A stretch of 8,862 nucleotides of DNA from an uncultured Bacilli bacterium (GTDB lineage Bacteria > Bacillota_I > Bacilli_A > RF39 > UBA660): NCBI GenBank assembly GCA_947631895.1, contig CANRMU010000033.1, positions 1-8,862 of the forward strand, given 5' to 3'. The notes under the pieces were generated by a model. The model did no database searches. It was not told the DNA's origin and saw nothing but the letters and a program-made list of their open reading frames with translations. A program made the position numbers and the translations under genes. The stretch's first letter is position 1. Each line of letters opens with the position of its first letter. Of the stretch, positions 1 through 5,629 are shown piece after piece.

Positions 1-544
1 AATTAGTCTTGCCATATATTATTCCCGAACCAATAGCAATAATGTTTTTGAAAATACTATAAAATTCTAGATTATCTTCATATTCTTTATCAATAGATAT
101 ATAATTTGGCATAATGTTTTTTAATAAGCCTAAATCATTATTAGAAAGAGTAAAACCAACGGGATTTTTATTAACTAAATCTTCAGCTAAATTAGGTCCC
201 GCAATAAAGTATATTTCATCTTGTTTTAGTGTTCTTTTAGCATATGATGTAAAAAATTCATTTTCTAACATACCTTTCGTGCCAATATATATGGGAATAA
301 CTTTAGTAATTTCTAATTTGTCAATGATATCTTTAAAAAATGGGGATGAAACTAAAATAAATATGGCATCAGCAGTTGAAACTGATTCATTTAAATTTGT
401 TTTAAAAGTTATCATAGGGTAGTCTTTTTGAAGTTTAATAATTTCTTTTTCATCATGAACCCACATTGTTATTTTGTTTTTTTCAATTAATAAATTTGTT
501 ATGCCAAGAGCAAAAGCTCCACAGCCAATAATTGTAATATTCAT
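1..544 (-). CDS. gpsA: Glycerol-3-phosphate dehydrogenase [NAD(P)+], N-terminal 181 residues (cut by window edge)
   Basis: Reading the minus strand from 544 gives an uninterrupted frame to the window edge that matches the N-terminal half of GpsA, the cytosolic enzyme that reduces dihydroxyacetone phosphate to sn-glycerol-3-phosphate for phospholipid synthesis. Seen: a Rossmann nucleotide-binding turn GCGAFA at residues 7-12, a TKG motif at 89-91 (family: SKG/TKG), GPNLAED at 116-122 (family: GPSFAEE-like), and KNIIAIGSGI at 166-175, which carries the conserved catalytic-region Lys-Asn. About 330 residues are usual, so roughly 150 are missing beyond base 1. The start ATG (544-542) overlaps the rarA stop TGA in an ATGA junction, and an AAAGGTGGG Shine-Dalgarno lies just upstream inside rarA, so translation is probably coupled. 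The glycine turn is GxGxxA rather than GxGxxG, which may bear on NADP preference (inference). The plus-strand frame over 114-422 is a shadow of this gene. Confidence 0.9.
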   Translation of the reverse strand, partial: MNITIIGCGAFALGITNLLIEKNKITMWVHDEKEIIKLQKDYPMITFKTNLNESVSTADAIFILVSSPFFKDIIDKLEITKVIPIYIGTKGMLENEFFTSYAKRTLKQDEIYFIAGPNLAEDLVNKNPVGFTLSNNDLGLLKNIMPNYISIDKEYEDNLEFYSIFKNIIAIGSGIIYGKTN

Positions 545-1743
545 TTTTTCCCACCTTTCATTTCTTCATGAATACGATTTAAATTAATTTCATAACGATT
601 ATTCTTAGGATGATAGTATTTTTTACCTAATAATTCTTTAGGTAAATAATCTTGTTTAACGTAACTGTTTGGATAATTATGAGGATAAAGATATGTAGTT
701 GAACTAGTTTTAATATGATTGGGAACATTTCCTGTTGTGCCTTTTCTAATGTCATTTAAGGCTTCATCACCTGCGATATGAGCTGAATTTGACTTAGGCG
801 ATAAAGCCATTTCAGTTATTACAGCTTGTAAGGGAATTCTTGCTTCTGGAAGTCCTACTAATTCAGCAGCATGAATTGCGGCCATAACTTTCGGTCCAAT
901 CGATGGATTAGCAAGGCCGATATCTTCATAAGCAATCACACTCATTCTTCTATAGATGCTATCTAAATCACCAGCTTCAATTAATCTACTTAAATAGTGA
1001 AGAGATGCATCAACGTCACTACCTCTAATCGATTTTTGAAAAGCTGATAAAACGTCATAATGCCCATCTTCATTTTTATCATGAAAAAATATTGGTTTAG
1101 TGCCCATTTCCTTTAATAATTCTAAAGTTATTTCATGATTACTAGAACTATAATAAGCAATTTCTAATTCAGATATAGCATTTCTTAAATCACCAGAACT
1201 AGCTCTAGCAATTATTTTTAAAACTTCATCATCTACTTTAATACCTTCTAAATATGTACAAGCTTTTTTAAGTCCTAAAATAATATCATCAATACTTAAT
1301 TCATGAAGTTCAAAAATTTTTACCCTAGACCTAATTGCGGGATTTATCTTATGATAAGGATTAGATGTTGTAAGGCCAATTAAAGTTACTAGGCCTGATT
1401 CAATATGAGGCAAGAGTAAATCTTGTTTATCCTTATTCATCCTGTGAATTTCATCAATTATTAAAATCATACTACCATGCATTTTAGCTTCGGCAATCGC
1501 AATATCAAAATCTTGTTTATTATTTATCGTGGCATTTAAAAACTTATGAGGTAGATTTAATTCCATTACAATCGCATTAGCAATAGATGTTTTACCAATA
1601 CCTGGTTTACCATATAAAATCATTGAACATAAATGTTGATTTTTAACTAAATTAGAAATAATTTTATTTTCTCCAATTATATGTTGTTGACCAATAATAT
1701 CAGCTAATTTAGCAGGTCGCATTTTATTAGCTAAATTTTCCAT
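541..1743 (-). CDS. rarA: Replication-associated recombination protein A (RarA/MgsA AAA+ ATPase)
   Basis: A complete 400-residue AAA+ ATPase of the RarA/MgsA/WRNIP1 family, close kin of the clamp-loader and RuvB-type ATPases, which acts at stalled or damaged replication forks. Seen: Walker A GKPGIGKT at 45-52, Walker B ILIIDEIH at 93-100, sensor 1 TTSNP at 125-129, arginine-finger stretch NPAIRSR at 134-140, sensor 2 GDLRNAI at 184-190. The family-specific C-terminal half follows: HDKNEDGHYD at 221-230, SRLIEAGDLDSIYRRM at 252-267, EDIGLANP at 273-280, then YPHNYPNSYVKQDYLP near 353-368. Family members are usually about 420-440 residues, so this one is slightly short but has every motif. The start ATG at 1743 has GGTGAT four bases upstream, complementary to the 16S tail. 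It is the first gene of a unit with gpsA, and its promoter lies in the 88-bp divergent gap shared with xerD. Confidence 0.96.
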   Translation of the reverse strand: MENLANKMRPAKLADIIGQQHIIGENKIISNLVKNQHLCSMILYGKPGIGKTSIANAIVMELNLPHKFLNATINNKQDFDIAIAEAKMHGSMILIIDEIHRMNKDKQDLLLPHIESGLVTLIGLTTSNPYHKINPAIRSRVKIFELHELSIDDIILGLKKACTYLEGIKVDDEVLKIIARASSGDLRNAISELEIAYYSSSNHEITLELLKEMGTKPIFFHDKNEDGHYDVLSAFQKSIRGSDVDASLHYLSRLIEAGDLDSIYRRMSVIAYEDIGLANPSIGPKVMAAIHAAELVGLPEARIPLQAVITEMALSPKSNSAHIAGDEALNDIRKGTTGNVPNHIKTSSTTYLYPHNYPNSYVKQDYLPKELLGKKYYHPKNNRYEINLNRIHEEMKGGKK

Positions 1744-1765
1744 ATCATCACCGTCTTACCAATTT

Positions 1766-1795
1766 ATTATATCAAAACATTAGTTTGACAATCAA
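1766..1795 (-). promoter_or_regulatory. Sigma-A promoter of rarA-gpsA (extended -10)
   Basis: On the minus strand a -35 TTGATT (1795-1790) is followed after 18 bp by a perfect -10 TATAAT (1771-1766). A TG dinucleotide one base before the -10 makes it an extended -10. The predicted transcript begins around 1759, giving a leader of about 16 nt that includes the GGTGAT ribosome binding site. Confidence 0.75.
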
Positions 1796-1813
1796 GTTTT
1801 AAATCGTTATACT
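1785..1813 (+). promoter_or_regulatory. Sigma-A promoter of xerD
   Basis: A perfect -35 TTGACA (1785-1790) is separated by exactly 17 bp from the -10 TATACT (1808-1813). The predicted start point near 1820 leaves a leader of only about 12 nt, so the GGAG ribosome binding site (1820-1823) sits at the very 5' end of the message. The -35 abuts the rarA -35 on the other strand; together they form the small inverted repeat TTGA-CAA-TCAA (1785-1795). Confidence 0.8.
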
Positions 1814-1831
1814 TAAATTGGAGTATGAAGT

Positions 1832-2716
1832 ATGGAAAATAAATATTTAAATTTATATCTTAATTATTTAAAATATGAGAAAAAACTTAGTAATAATACT
1901 GTTATGTCTTATGAAACCGAATTAAAAGAATTTGAAATTTTTTTTGAAAAACATGATATTTTAAATTTAAATACTGATGATATTTTAAGCTTTATAAAAT
2001 ATTTAGATAATGCTAAAAAAGTTACGGCTCGAACTAAATCTCATTATTTAACCGTTATCAATAATTTTTATGTTTTTTGTTTAAAAGAAGATTATCTTAA
2101 AAAAAATCCTTGTGAAAATATTTGGCAACCAAAATTTACTAAAGCTTTACCACAAGTTTTAACTTATGAAGAAGTAGATAAATTATTAGATGTTAATATA
2201 ACTAATGCTTATAATGCTCGAACTAAAGCGATGTTAGAATTGATATATGCAACAGGAATAAGAGTTACTGAATTAATATCTTTAAAATTTAATCATGTTG
2301 ATTTATTTAATGATGTTGTTAAAGTAGAGGGGAAGGGGAGTAAAGAGCGAATTGTACCTATTAATCAAAGTGCCAAAAAATATTTAGAAATATATTTAAA
2401 TGAATATCGTTCTAGTTTAATAAAAAAAGGTAAAACTTGTGATTATTTATTTTTAAATAATCGCGGTTTAGGTATTACTAGAGTTGGTTTTTATAAATTA
2501 ATTAAACAACGAGCTAGGGAAGTAGGGATTACCAAAGATATAAGTCCTCATACCCTAAGACACTCTTTTGCTACTCATTTACTTTCTAATGGGGCAGATT
2601 TAAGAGTTATTCAAGAACTTTTAGGCCACAGTGACATTACTACAACCCAAATGTATACTCATATAACTAATGAAGAATTAAAGAATGAATACTCTAAAAC
2701 TCATCCAAGATTTTAA
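1832..2716 (+). CDS. xerD: XerD-type site-specific tyrosine recombinase
   Basis: A 294-residue tyrosine recombinase of normal XerC/XerD length that, in this family, resolves chromosome dimers at dif at the septum together with FtsK/SpoIIIE. Seen: an N-terminal SAM-like core-binding domain (about 1-90, with YLNYLKYEKKLSNNTVMSY) and a C-terminal catalytic domain with all six catalytic residues: R144 (ATGIRVTEL), K168 (GKGSKER), H240 and R243 (HTLRHSFATHLL), H266 (LGHSDI) and nucleophile Y275 (MYTHI). Their spacing equals that of E. coli XerD with a constant offset of four. The ending THPRF resembles the HPR ending of XerD rather than XerC. ATG 1832 has GGAG eight bases upstream. It is monocistronic, and convergent with the small gene at 2760-2891. 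A dif-like site lies about 2.3 kb downstream, at 5014-5041. A XerC assignment, or a single-recombinase system, cannot be excluded. Confidence 0.93.
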   Translation: MENKYLNLYLNYLKYEKKLSNNTVMSYETELKEFEIFFEKHDILNLNTDDILSFIKYLDNAKKVTARTKSHYLTVINNFYVFCLKEDYLKKNPCENIWQPKFTKALPQVLTYEEVDKLLDVNITNAYNARTKAMLELIYATGIRVTELISLKFNHVDLFNDVVKVEGKGSKERIVPINQSAKKYLEIYLNEYRSSLIKKGKTCDYLFLNNRGLGITRVGFYKLIKQRAREVGITKDISPHTLRHSFATHLLSNGADLRVIQELLGHSDITTTQMYTHITNEELKNEYSKTHPRF

Positions 2717-2754
2717 AAAAATAAGAAGAAACAAAATAAATCGTTTCTTCTTAT
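2714..2754 (-). terminator. Intrinsic terminator of the 43-aa gene
   Basis: A 12-bp perfect stem (ATAAGAAGAAAC at 2721-2732 with GTTTCTTCTTAT at 2743-2754) has a 10-nt loop. On the minus strand it is followed directly by a run of seven T (2720-2714 region), so it terminates transcription of the minus-strand gene at 2760-2891. Its T run overlaps the xerD stop codon. On the plus strand no T run follows, so it would serve xerD only weakly. Confidence 0.8.
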
Positions 2755-2759
2755 ATTAA

Positions 2760-2891
2760 CTAACAATCTCTTCTATTATTTCTTTCGTTGTTGTTTTTTT
2801 CTTCTCTTCTACTTGAATTAGAACGTTGTTCTTGATTTCTTCTAGAATTGTTGTTAGAACGATTTTGTTTTTCATTATTGTTCTTTTTCAT
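2760..2891 (-). CDS. Small Asn/Arg-rich hydrophilic protein, 43 aa, unknown function
   Basis: A 43-codon frame begins at ATG 2891 with a strong Shine-Dalgarno GGGAGGT nine bases upstream, ends with TAG, and is followed within a few bases by an intrinsic terminator. That full set of signals makes a real gene likely despite its size. I do not recognise the protein. Composition is extreme: 14 Asn, 9 Arg, 5 Ser, 5 Glu, 4 Lys and 3 Gln, no aliphatic or aromatic residue at all, and a C-terminal Asp-Cys. It begins MKKNNNEKQNRSNNN and has repeated RR and NNN clusters. It must be intrinsically disordered and is basic, which would suit binding nucleic acid or spore/ribosome-associated packing (inference only). 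There is no signal peptide or membrane segment. It is convergent with xerD and divergent from the gene at 3005. Confidence 0.7.
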   Translation of the reverse strand: MKKNNNEKQNRSNNNSRRNQEQRSNSSRREEKNNNERNNRRDC

Positions 2892-2928
2892 TATAATTTA
2901 CCTCCCACTCTTATTATGGATAACTTTA

Positions 2929-2957
2929 ATAAAAGCATACTTTAAATTAGTTGCCAA
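2929..2957 (-). promoter_or_regulatory. Candidate promoter of the 43-aa gene
   Basis: On the minus strand TTGGCA (2957-2952) and TTTTAT (2934-2929) are 17 bp apart. The -10 is poor, but the predicted start near 2922 gives a sensible 30-nt leader with the GGGAGGT site. Its -35 overlaps that of the opposite promoter (2951-2956). Confidence 0.35.
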
Positions 2958-2979
2958 TGTTTGGTATATTTGATAAAAT
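2951..2979 (+). promoter_or_regulatory. Promoter of the 3005-4716 gene pair
   Basis: TTGCCA (2951-2956), a 17-bp spacer, then TAAAAT (2974-2979), with TG one base before the -10 (extended -10). The predicted start point near 2986 lies between the -10 and the AAGGTGAT ribosome binding site. This shows that the in-frame TTG at 2951 is a promoter element and not a start codon. Confidence 0.65.
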
Positions 2980-3004
2980 TACAAATGAAAAAGGTGATTT
3001 TATA

Positions 3005-3940
3005 ATGAATACTAAGTTTTATTTATTATATGATGATAATAATTGTTTAAAATTTATTGATAATATAGTATATAAAGATATATCTGAAATAGATTTAAAA
3101 ACTATTATGGATACTAAAGAAGACTTTATTAAAGAAATATTAGAAGAGAAAAAGATAGATCTTGTAGATAAAAATATTGTAATTGCTAAAGTTACTTTAA
3201 ATAAAGAAAAAGATTATTATAATGTTAGTTTATATAATCCGATATTTCAATATAAATCTAAAATTAATGAGAATAGGTTAGCAAAAATTAAAAAAGTAAT
3301 ATTAAATCGTTTAGAAAAAGTTACTAAAAAAGAAAAAATTAAATTATTAGATGATAATATGACTTTTAAATCTTTAATAGTTAAGATGGTTGAAGAAATA
3401 TTAAGTAATAAGAACTTAAAAGAATATATAATTAGAGAAAATTCTTTTGTAAATAAAAAGATTAAGGATGATATTAGAAATGAAGATTGTAATTATAATG
3501 TATTATTATCTTTTATTATTAATAAGTTAAAATCATATTATGAGTTTAGAAATTTTTTATTTGAATTTATTGATTTTTATCGTCAAGATTTAAATCAGAA
3601 ACTTTTTTTAGTGGAAAATTATTTATTACCAAGTGAAGTATTTGATTATCAATTTTCATTTTTTATAAGTAATGATGAAGCTAGTTTAGATATGGATAAA
3701 TTACTTGATGATAAAATAATAGAAGAAGATTCTTTAAAATATCAAAAATTTGCTAAAATTAAAATGAGTCCTTTTGATGATGAAGAAATAGGGATGATAT
3801 TTAGAAAAGATGGTTTATCATATGTTATGGAATATTTTGATGGTAATCGTATATATTCATCATCTAAAGAAGATTTATTAAGAATTGGAATAATATCAGA
3901 TGAAGAATATTTAAAAAGAGATAATGAATTAAAACCATAA
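3005..3940 (+). CDS. Conserved-looking hypothetical protein, 311 aa
   Basis: I do not recognise this protein. The frame is open from TTG 2951, but that codon lies in the promoter. ATG 3005 has AAGGTGAT six bases upstream and is the likely start, giving MNTKFYLLYDDNNCLKF and 311 residues. It is soluble in appearance: no signal peptide or membrane helix, and rich in Lys, Asp, Glu, Asn and Ile. The N-terminal 75 residues look like mixed alpha/beta, and the middle (about 85-215) is Lys-rich and helical. The acidic C-terminal part has SPFDDEEIGMIFRKDGLSYVMEYFDGN and ends with LLRIGIISDEEYLKRDNEL. That last stretch resembles the second half of a SHOCT motif (GIIT-EEE-x-KK-x-x-LL type), a short C-terminal module often found in bacterial proteins; this is a weak similarity read by eye. 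The ZIP transporter gene starts 29 bp downstream and is probably cotranscribed. Confidence 0.75.
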   Translation: MNTKFYLLYDDNNCLKFIDNIVYKDISEIDLKTIMDTKEDFIKEILEEKKIDLVDKNIVIAKVTLNKEKDYYNVSLYNPIFQYKSKINENRLAKIKKVILNRLEKVTKKEKIKLLDDNMTFKSLIVKMVEEILSNKNLKEYIIRENSFVNKKIKDDIRNEDCNYNVLLSFIINKLKSYYEFRNFLFEFIDFYRQDLNQKLFLVENYLLPSEVFDYQFSFFISNDEASLDMDKLLDDKIIEEDSLKYQKFAKIKMSPFDDEEIGMIFRKDGLSYVMEYFDGNRIYSSSKEDLLRIGIISDEEYLKRDNELKP

Positions 3941-3969
3941 AAATAGCATATAGTTTAATGGTGAAGATT

Positions 3970-4716
3970 ATGAACATTATTATTCCTTTAGTTATTTCTT
4001 CTATTGCGGGGCTTTCAACAGTTTTAGGGTCTTTAGTAATATTTCATAAATGGCAAAGAGAAAATATTAATAAATTTATTGTTTTTGCCTTATCTTTTTC
4101 ATTAACAATTATGATTGGAATATCAGTTTTAGAATTAGTACCAGAAGCAACTTATTCAATACTTACTGAATATAAATTAGTATGGGGAACATTCTTTTCT
4201 TTACTAGCGTTTACTTTAGGTATAATTATAATTTATTTTATAAATAAAAAGATTACTAATAAACAAGATGATTTATATAGAGTAGGGATTTTATCAATGA
4301 TTGCTTTAATGCTTCATAATTTACCTGAAGGAATAGTAACTTTTTTAAGTTCTTATCAAAATATTGCTTTAGGATTAAAGCTTAGTTTTGCTATAATGCT
4401 TCATAACATTCCAGAGGGTATAAGTATATCTGTACCTATTTATTATTCAACAGGAAGCAAAAAAAAGGCTATTAAAATGACATTCTTATCCGGACTTGCT
4501 GAACCATTAGGAGCTCTATTGGCATTTATTTTTTTAAGTAAATATATAACTGATGCAATGATTGGTTTCATTTTACTGTTTGTTGCTGGATTAATGATAA
4601 CTTTATCAATTCATGATCTATTTCCTAAAGCAAAAAAATATCATGAAGATGAATGGATTTATATTGGTATCGGTATTGGAATTGCTTTTCTATTATTTAA
4701 TCAATTTGTATTATAA
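3970..4716 (+). CDS. ZIP-family divalent metal transporter (ZupT-like)
   Basis: An integral membrane protein of 248 residues from the ZIP family, which brings Zn2+ and often Fe2+ or Mn2+ into the cytoplasm. Seen: about eight hydrophobic segments and the two signature metal-binding helices, HNLPEG at residues 116-121 (TM4) and HNIPEG at 145-150 (TM5), followed by AEPLGA at 177-182 (TM6). These are the paired motifs of the ZupT/GufA branch. The TM3-TM4 loop is short and lacks the histidine cluster of many eukaryotic members. The frame also contains ATG 3958, but it has no ribosome binding site, whereas ATG 3970 has GGTGA (3960-3964) five bases upstream. Length fits ZupT (about 257). Metal selectivity cannot be read from sequence alone; no Zur or Fur box is evident. 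It probably shares a transcript with the preceding gene. Confidence 0.9.
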   Translation: MNIIIPLVISSIAGLSTVLGSLVIFHKWQRENINKFIVFALSFSLTIMIGISVLELVPEATYSILTEYKLVWGTFFSLLAFTLGIIIIYFINKKITNKQDDLYRVGILSMIALMLHNLPEGIVTFLSSYQNIALGLKLSFAIMLHNIPEGISISVPIYYSTGSKKKAIKMTFLSGLAEPLGALLAFIFLSKYITDAMIGFILLFVAGLMITLSIHDLFPKAKKYHEDEWIYIGIGIGIAFLLFNQFVL

Positions 4717-4718
4717 TT

Positions 4719-4738
4719 AAAGAGTGGGGGACTTTTTT
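4719..4738 (+). terminator. Probable terminator after the ZIP gene
   Basis: AAAGAGT pairs with ACTTTTT (one G-U) around a GGGGG loop, and the right arm runs into a T tract of six. It starts three bases after the transporter stop codon. The stem is weak and partly made of the T tract. Confidence 0.45.
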
Positions 4739-4899
4739 ATTAAATATATTGCTATTATATTATGATTTTATAAGAATATAAAACATAAAAAAAATATAAT
4801 ATATATATGGGTATAAGTTTATTATTTAAAAATAAAACTGTAAAAGATAAATAATATTATTAAACTATAAATATCACAATAACCAAATAATAAATATTT

Positions 4900-4921
4900 G
4901 TGTAAGACAATGATCTTACGT
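4900..4921. repeat. Small hairpin in the gene-free island
   Basis: GTAAGA (4902-4907) and TCTTAC (4914-4919) pair around a CAATGA loop and extend by two G-U pairs. No T tract follows on either strand, so it is not a convincing terminator. Its role is unknown. Confidence 0.4.
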
Positions 4922-4982
4922 TATTTAATTTTATAATTTGAAAGTTATAACTTACTAAAAAATATAGGATGGAGTGGATTAA

Positions 4983-5116
4983 AATATAAGTTACTATTGC
5001 TAAAAAAACTATTAGTTAACATAAGATATATTATGCAATTTATGAGAAAATTTAAAAAACTACGTAAATATTTAAAAAATAAAACTATAATAAGTATTTA
5101 ATTAGTAACTTATATT
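4983..5116. repeat. 14-bp perfect inverted repeat enclosing the dif-like site
   Basis: AATATAAGTTACTA at 4983-4996 and its exact complement TAGTAACTTATATT at 5103-5116 are separated by 106 bp, making a 134-bp element. The dif-like site lies asymmetrically inside, 17 bp from the left arm and 61 bp from the right. The element carries no transposase and no obvious target-site duplication, so it may be a small non-autonomous element or accessory protein-binding sites. Confidence 0.65.
5014..5041 (-). other. dif: Putative dif chromosome-dimer resolution site (XerC/XerD binding)
   Basis: This 28-bp stretch has the exact dif layout. Read on the minus strand, the left (XerC-side) 11-bp arm is AAATTGCATAA (5041-5031), the 6-bp central region is TATATC (5030-5025), and the right (XerD-side) arm is TTATGTTAACT (5024-5014). 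From memory, B. subtilis dif has TTATGTAAACT and E. coli dif TTATGTTAAAT as XerD arms; this arm differs from each by one base and fits the Firmicutes form TTATGTWAACT completely. The GCATAA end of the left arm equals that of E. coli dif, and the centre is one base from TATATA. The inner CATAA/TTATG symmetry is present. It lies in a gene-free region between converging genes, about 2.3 kb from a xerD gene. Confidence 0.75.
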
Positions 5117-5180
5117 GCTGGAATAATTAATTACATATTTTATTATGTATTGTTTTAAATATTATATTTTTAAATTATCT

Positions 5181-5412
5181 TATTTTGCATCGAAATTATT
5201 TTTTATGGATAATTTAATCACTTAAATACATTTTTAAATTCATATTTTGCATCAAAACTTTTTAAGATGAATAATTTATTCATTTGATAACAAATTATAT
5301 TCATTTCGTATTTTGCATCGAAATTATTTTTTATAGATAATTAATCATTTAAATACAATTTTATATTTTGCAACAGAAATATTAAACATGAATAATTAAT
5401 AGTTTAAATACA
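5181..5412. repeat. Four imperfect 49-50-bp direct repeats beside the dif-like site
   Basis: Cores lie at 5181-5230, 5243-5292, 5309-5357 and 5364-5412, with spacers of 12, 16 and 6 bp. Each begins TATTTTGCA and has ATAATT in the middle; three end TTAAATACA and the second ends TGATAACA. Copies 1 and 3 are nearly identical (two substitutions and one deletion by eye), while copies 2 and 4 each differ at about a quarter of positions. In copies 1 and 3 AAATTAT or AATTAT pairs with ATAATTT or ATAATT as a small hairpin. The repeats are too diverged, and the spacers too short, for a CRISPR array. The conserved 5' blocks look more like protein-binding iterons. Confidence 0.8.
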
Positions 5413-5565
5413 AAAATCATTATGGTTATATAATCAATAAATTTTAATTAATTATATTTTTTATATTATTTAATATAATATGATTATTTTTAAAATACGA
5501 TTATATAAATTTAAGTTCAGTATACTCACTTCTTATTTAAGATAATTTTTATGCTAATATTACTT

Positions 5566-5588
5566 AAAAAAGTAGGGGACTCCCTACT
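5566..5588 (-). terminator. Intrinsic terminator of the HTH gene
   Basis: AGTAGGG (5571-5577) pairs with CCCTACT (5582-5588) around GACT. On the minus strand the stem is followed by TTTTT (5570-5566), an arrangement proper to the minus-strand gene ending at 5630. A T-rich stretch further off on the plus strand (5589-5602) could let it also stop readthrough from the left. Confidence 0.8.
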
Positions 5589-5629
5589 CTTCTCTATTTT
5601 TTAAAATGTAAAGTAAATGTAAAATGATT

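Larger units (their letters stand above)
4717..5629. other. 913-bp gene-free AT-rich island, probable replication terminus region
   Basis: No credible gene lies here on either strand; the longest frames are chance peptides of about 20 residues without good ribosome binding sites. Composition is about 15% GC by hand count, lower than the flanking genes. It contains, in order: the ZIP terminator, a small hairpin (4900-4921), a 12-bp palindrome AAGTTATAACTT (4942-4953), a 14-bp inverted repeat pair enclosing a dif-like site (4983-5116), four long imperfect repeats (5181-5412), an 18-bp near-palindrome of A and T (5461-5478), and the terminator of the right-hand gene. Genes on both sides point inwards. 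On the plus strand G clearly exceeds C left of the dif-like site (about 32 to 17) and no longer does to the right (about 34 to 38), as expected where two replication forks meet. Confidence 0.6.

Noticed and set aside
114..422. Plus-strand open frame of 102 codons
   Set aside because: It lies antisense to gpsA, which has clear family motifs on the minus strand; no ribosome binding site.
4808..4855. 15-residue frame MGISLLFKNKTVKDK
   Set aside because: No ribosome binding site, too short, and no similarity I can defend; treated as chance.
5033..5101. 22-residue basic frame (MQFMRKFKKLRKYLKN...) that could be a toxin or antimicrobial peptide
   Set aside because: It starts inside the dif-like site, has no Shine-Dalgarno, and such short Lys-rich frames are expected by chance in A-rich DNA.
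5204..5212. DnaA-box-like word TTATCCATA (minus strand) in repeat copy 1, suggesting an origin
   Set aside because: One mismatch to TTATCCACA, not preserved in the other copies, and expected often in such AT-rich DNA; gene convergence argues for a terminus instead.
5181..5412. CRISPR array
   Set aside because: Repeats are diverged (copies 2 and 4 differ at about a quarter of positions), spacers are only 6-16 bp, and there are no cas genes.
5461..5478. Near-palindrome TTATATTA-TT-TAATATAA as a functional site
   Set aside because: Only A and T; such palindromes arise readily by chance at this composition.
5588..5596. GAGAAGAG on the minus strand as a SpoIIIE-guiding (SRS, GAGAAGGG) sequence pointing to dif
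   Set aside because: Single copy with a mismatch; polarity signals need genome-wide statistics.
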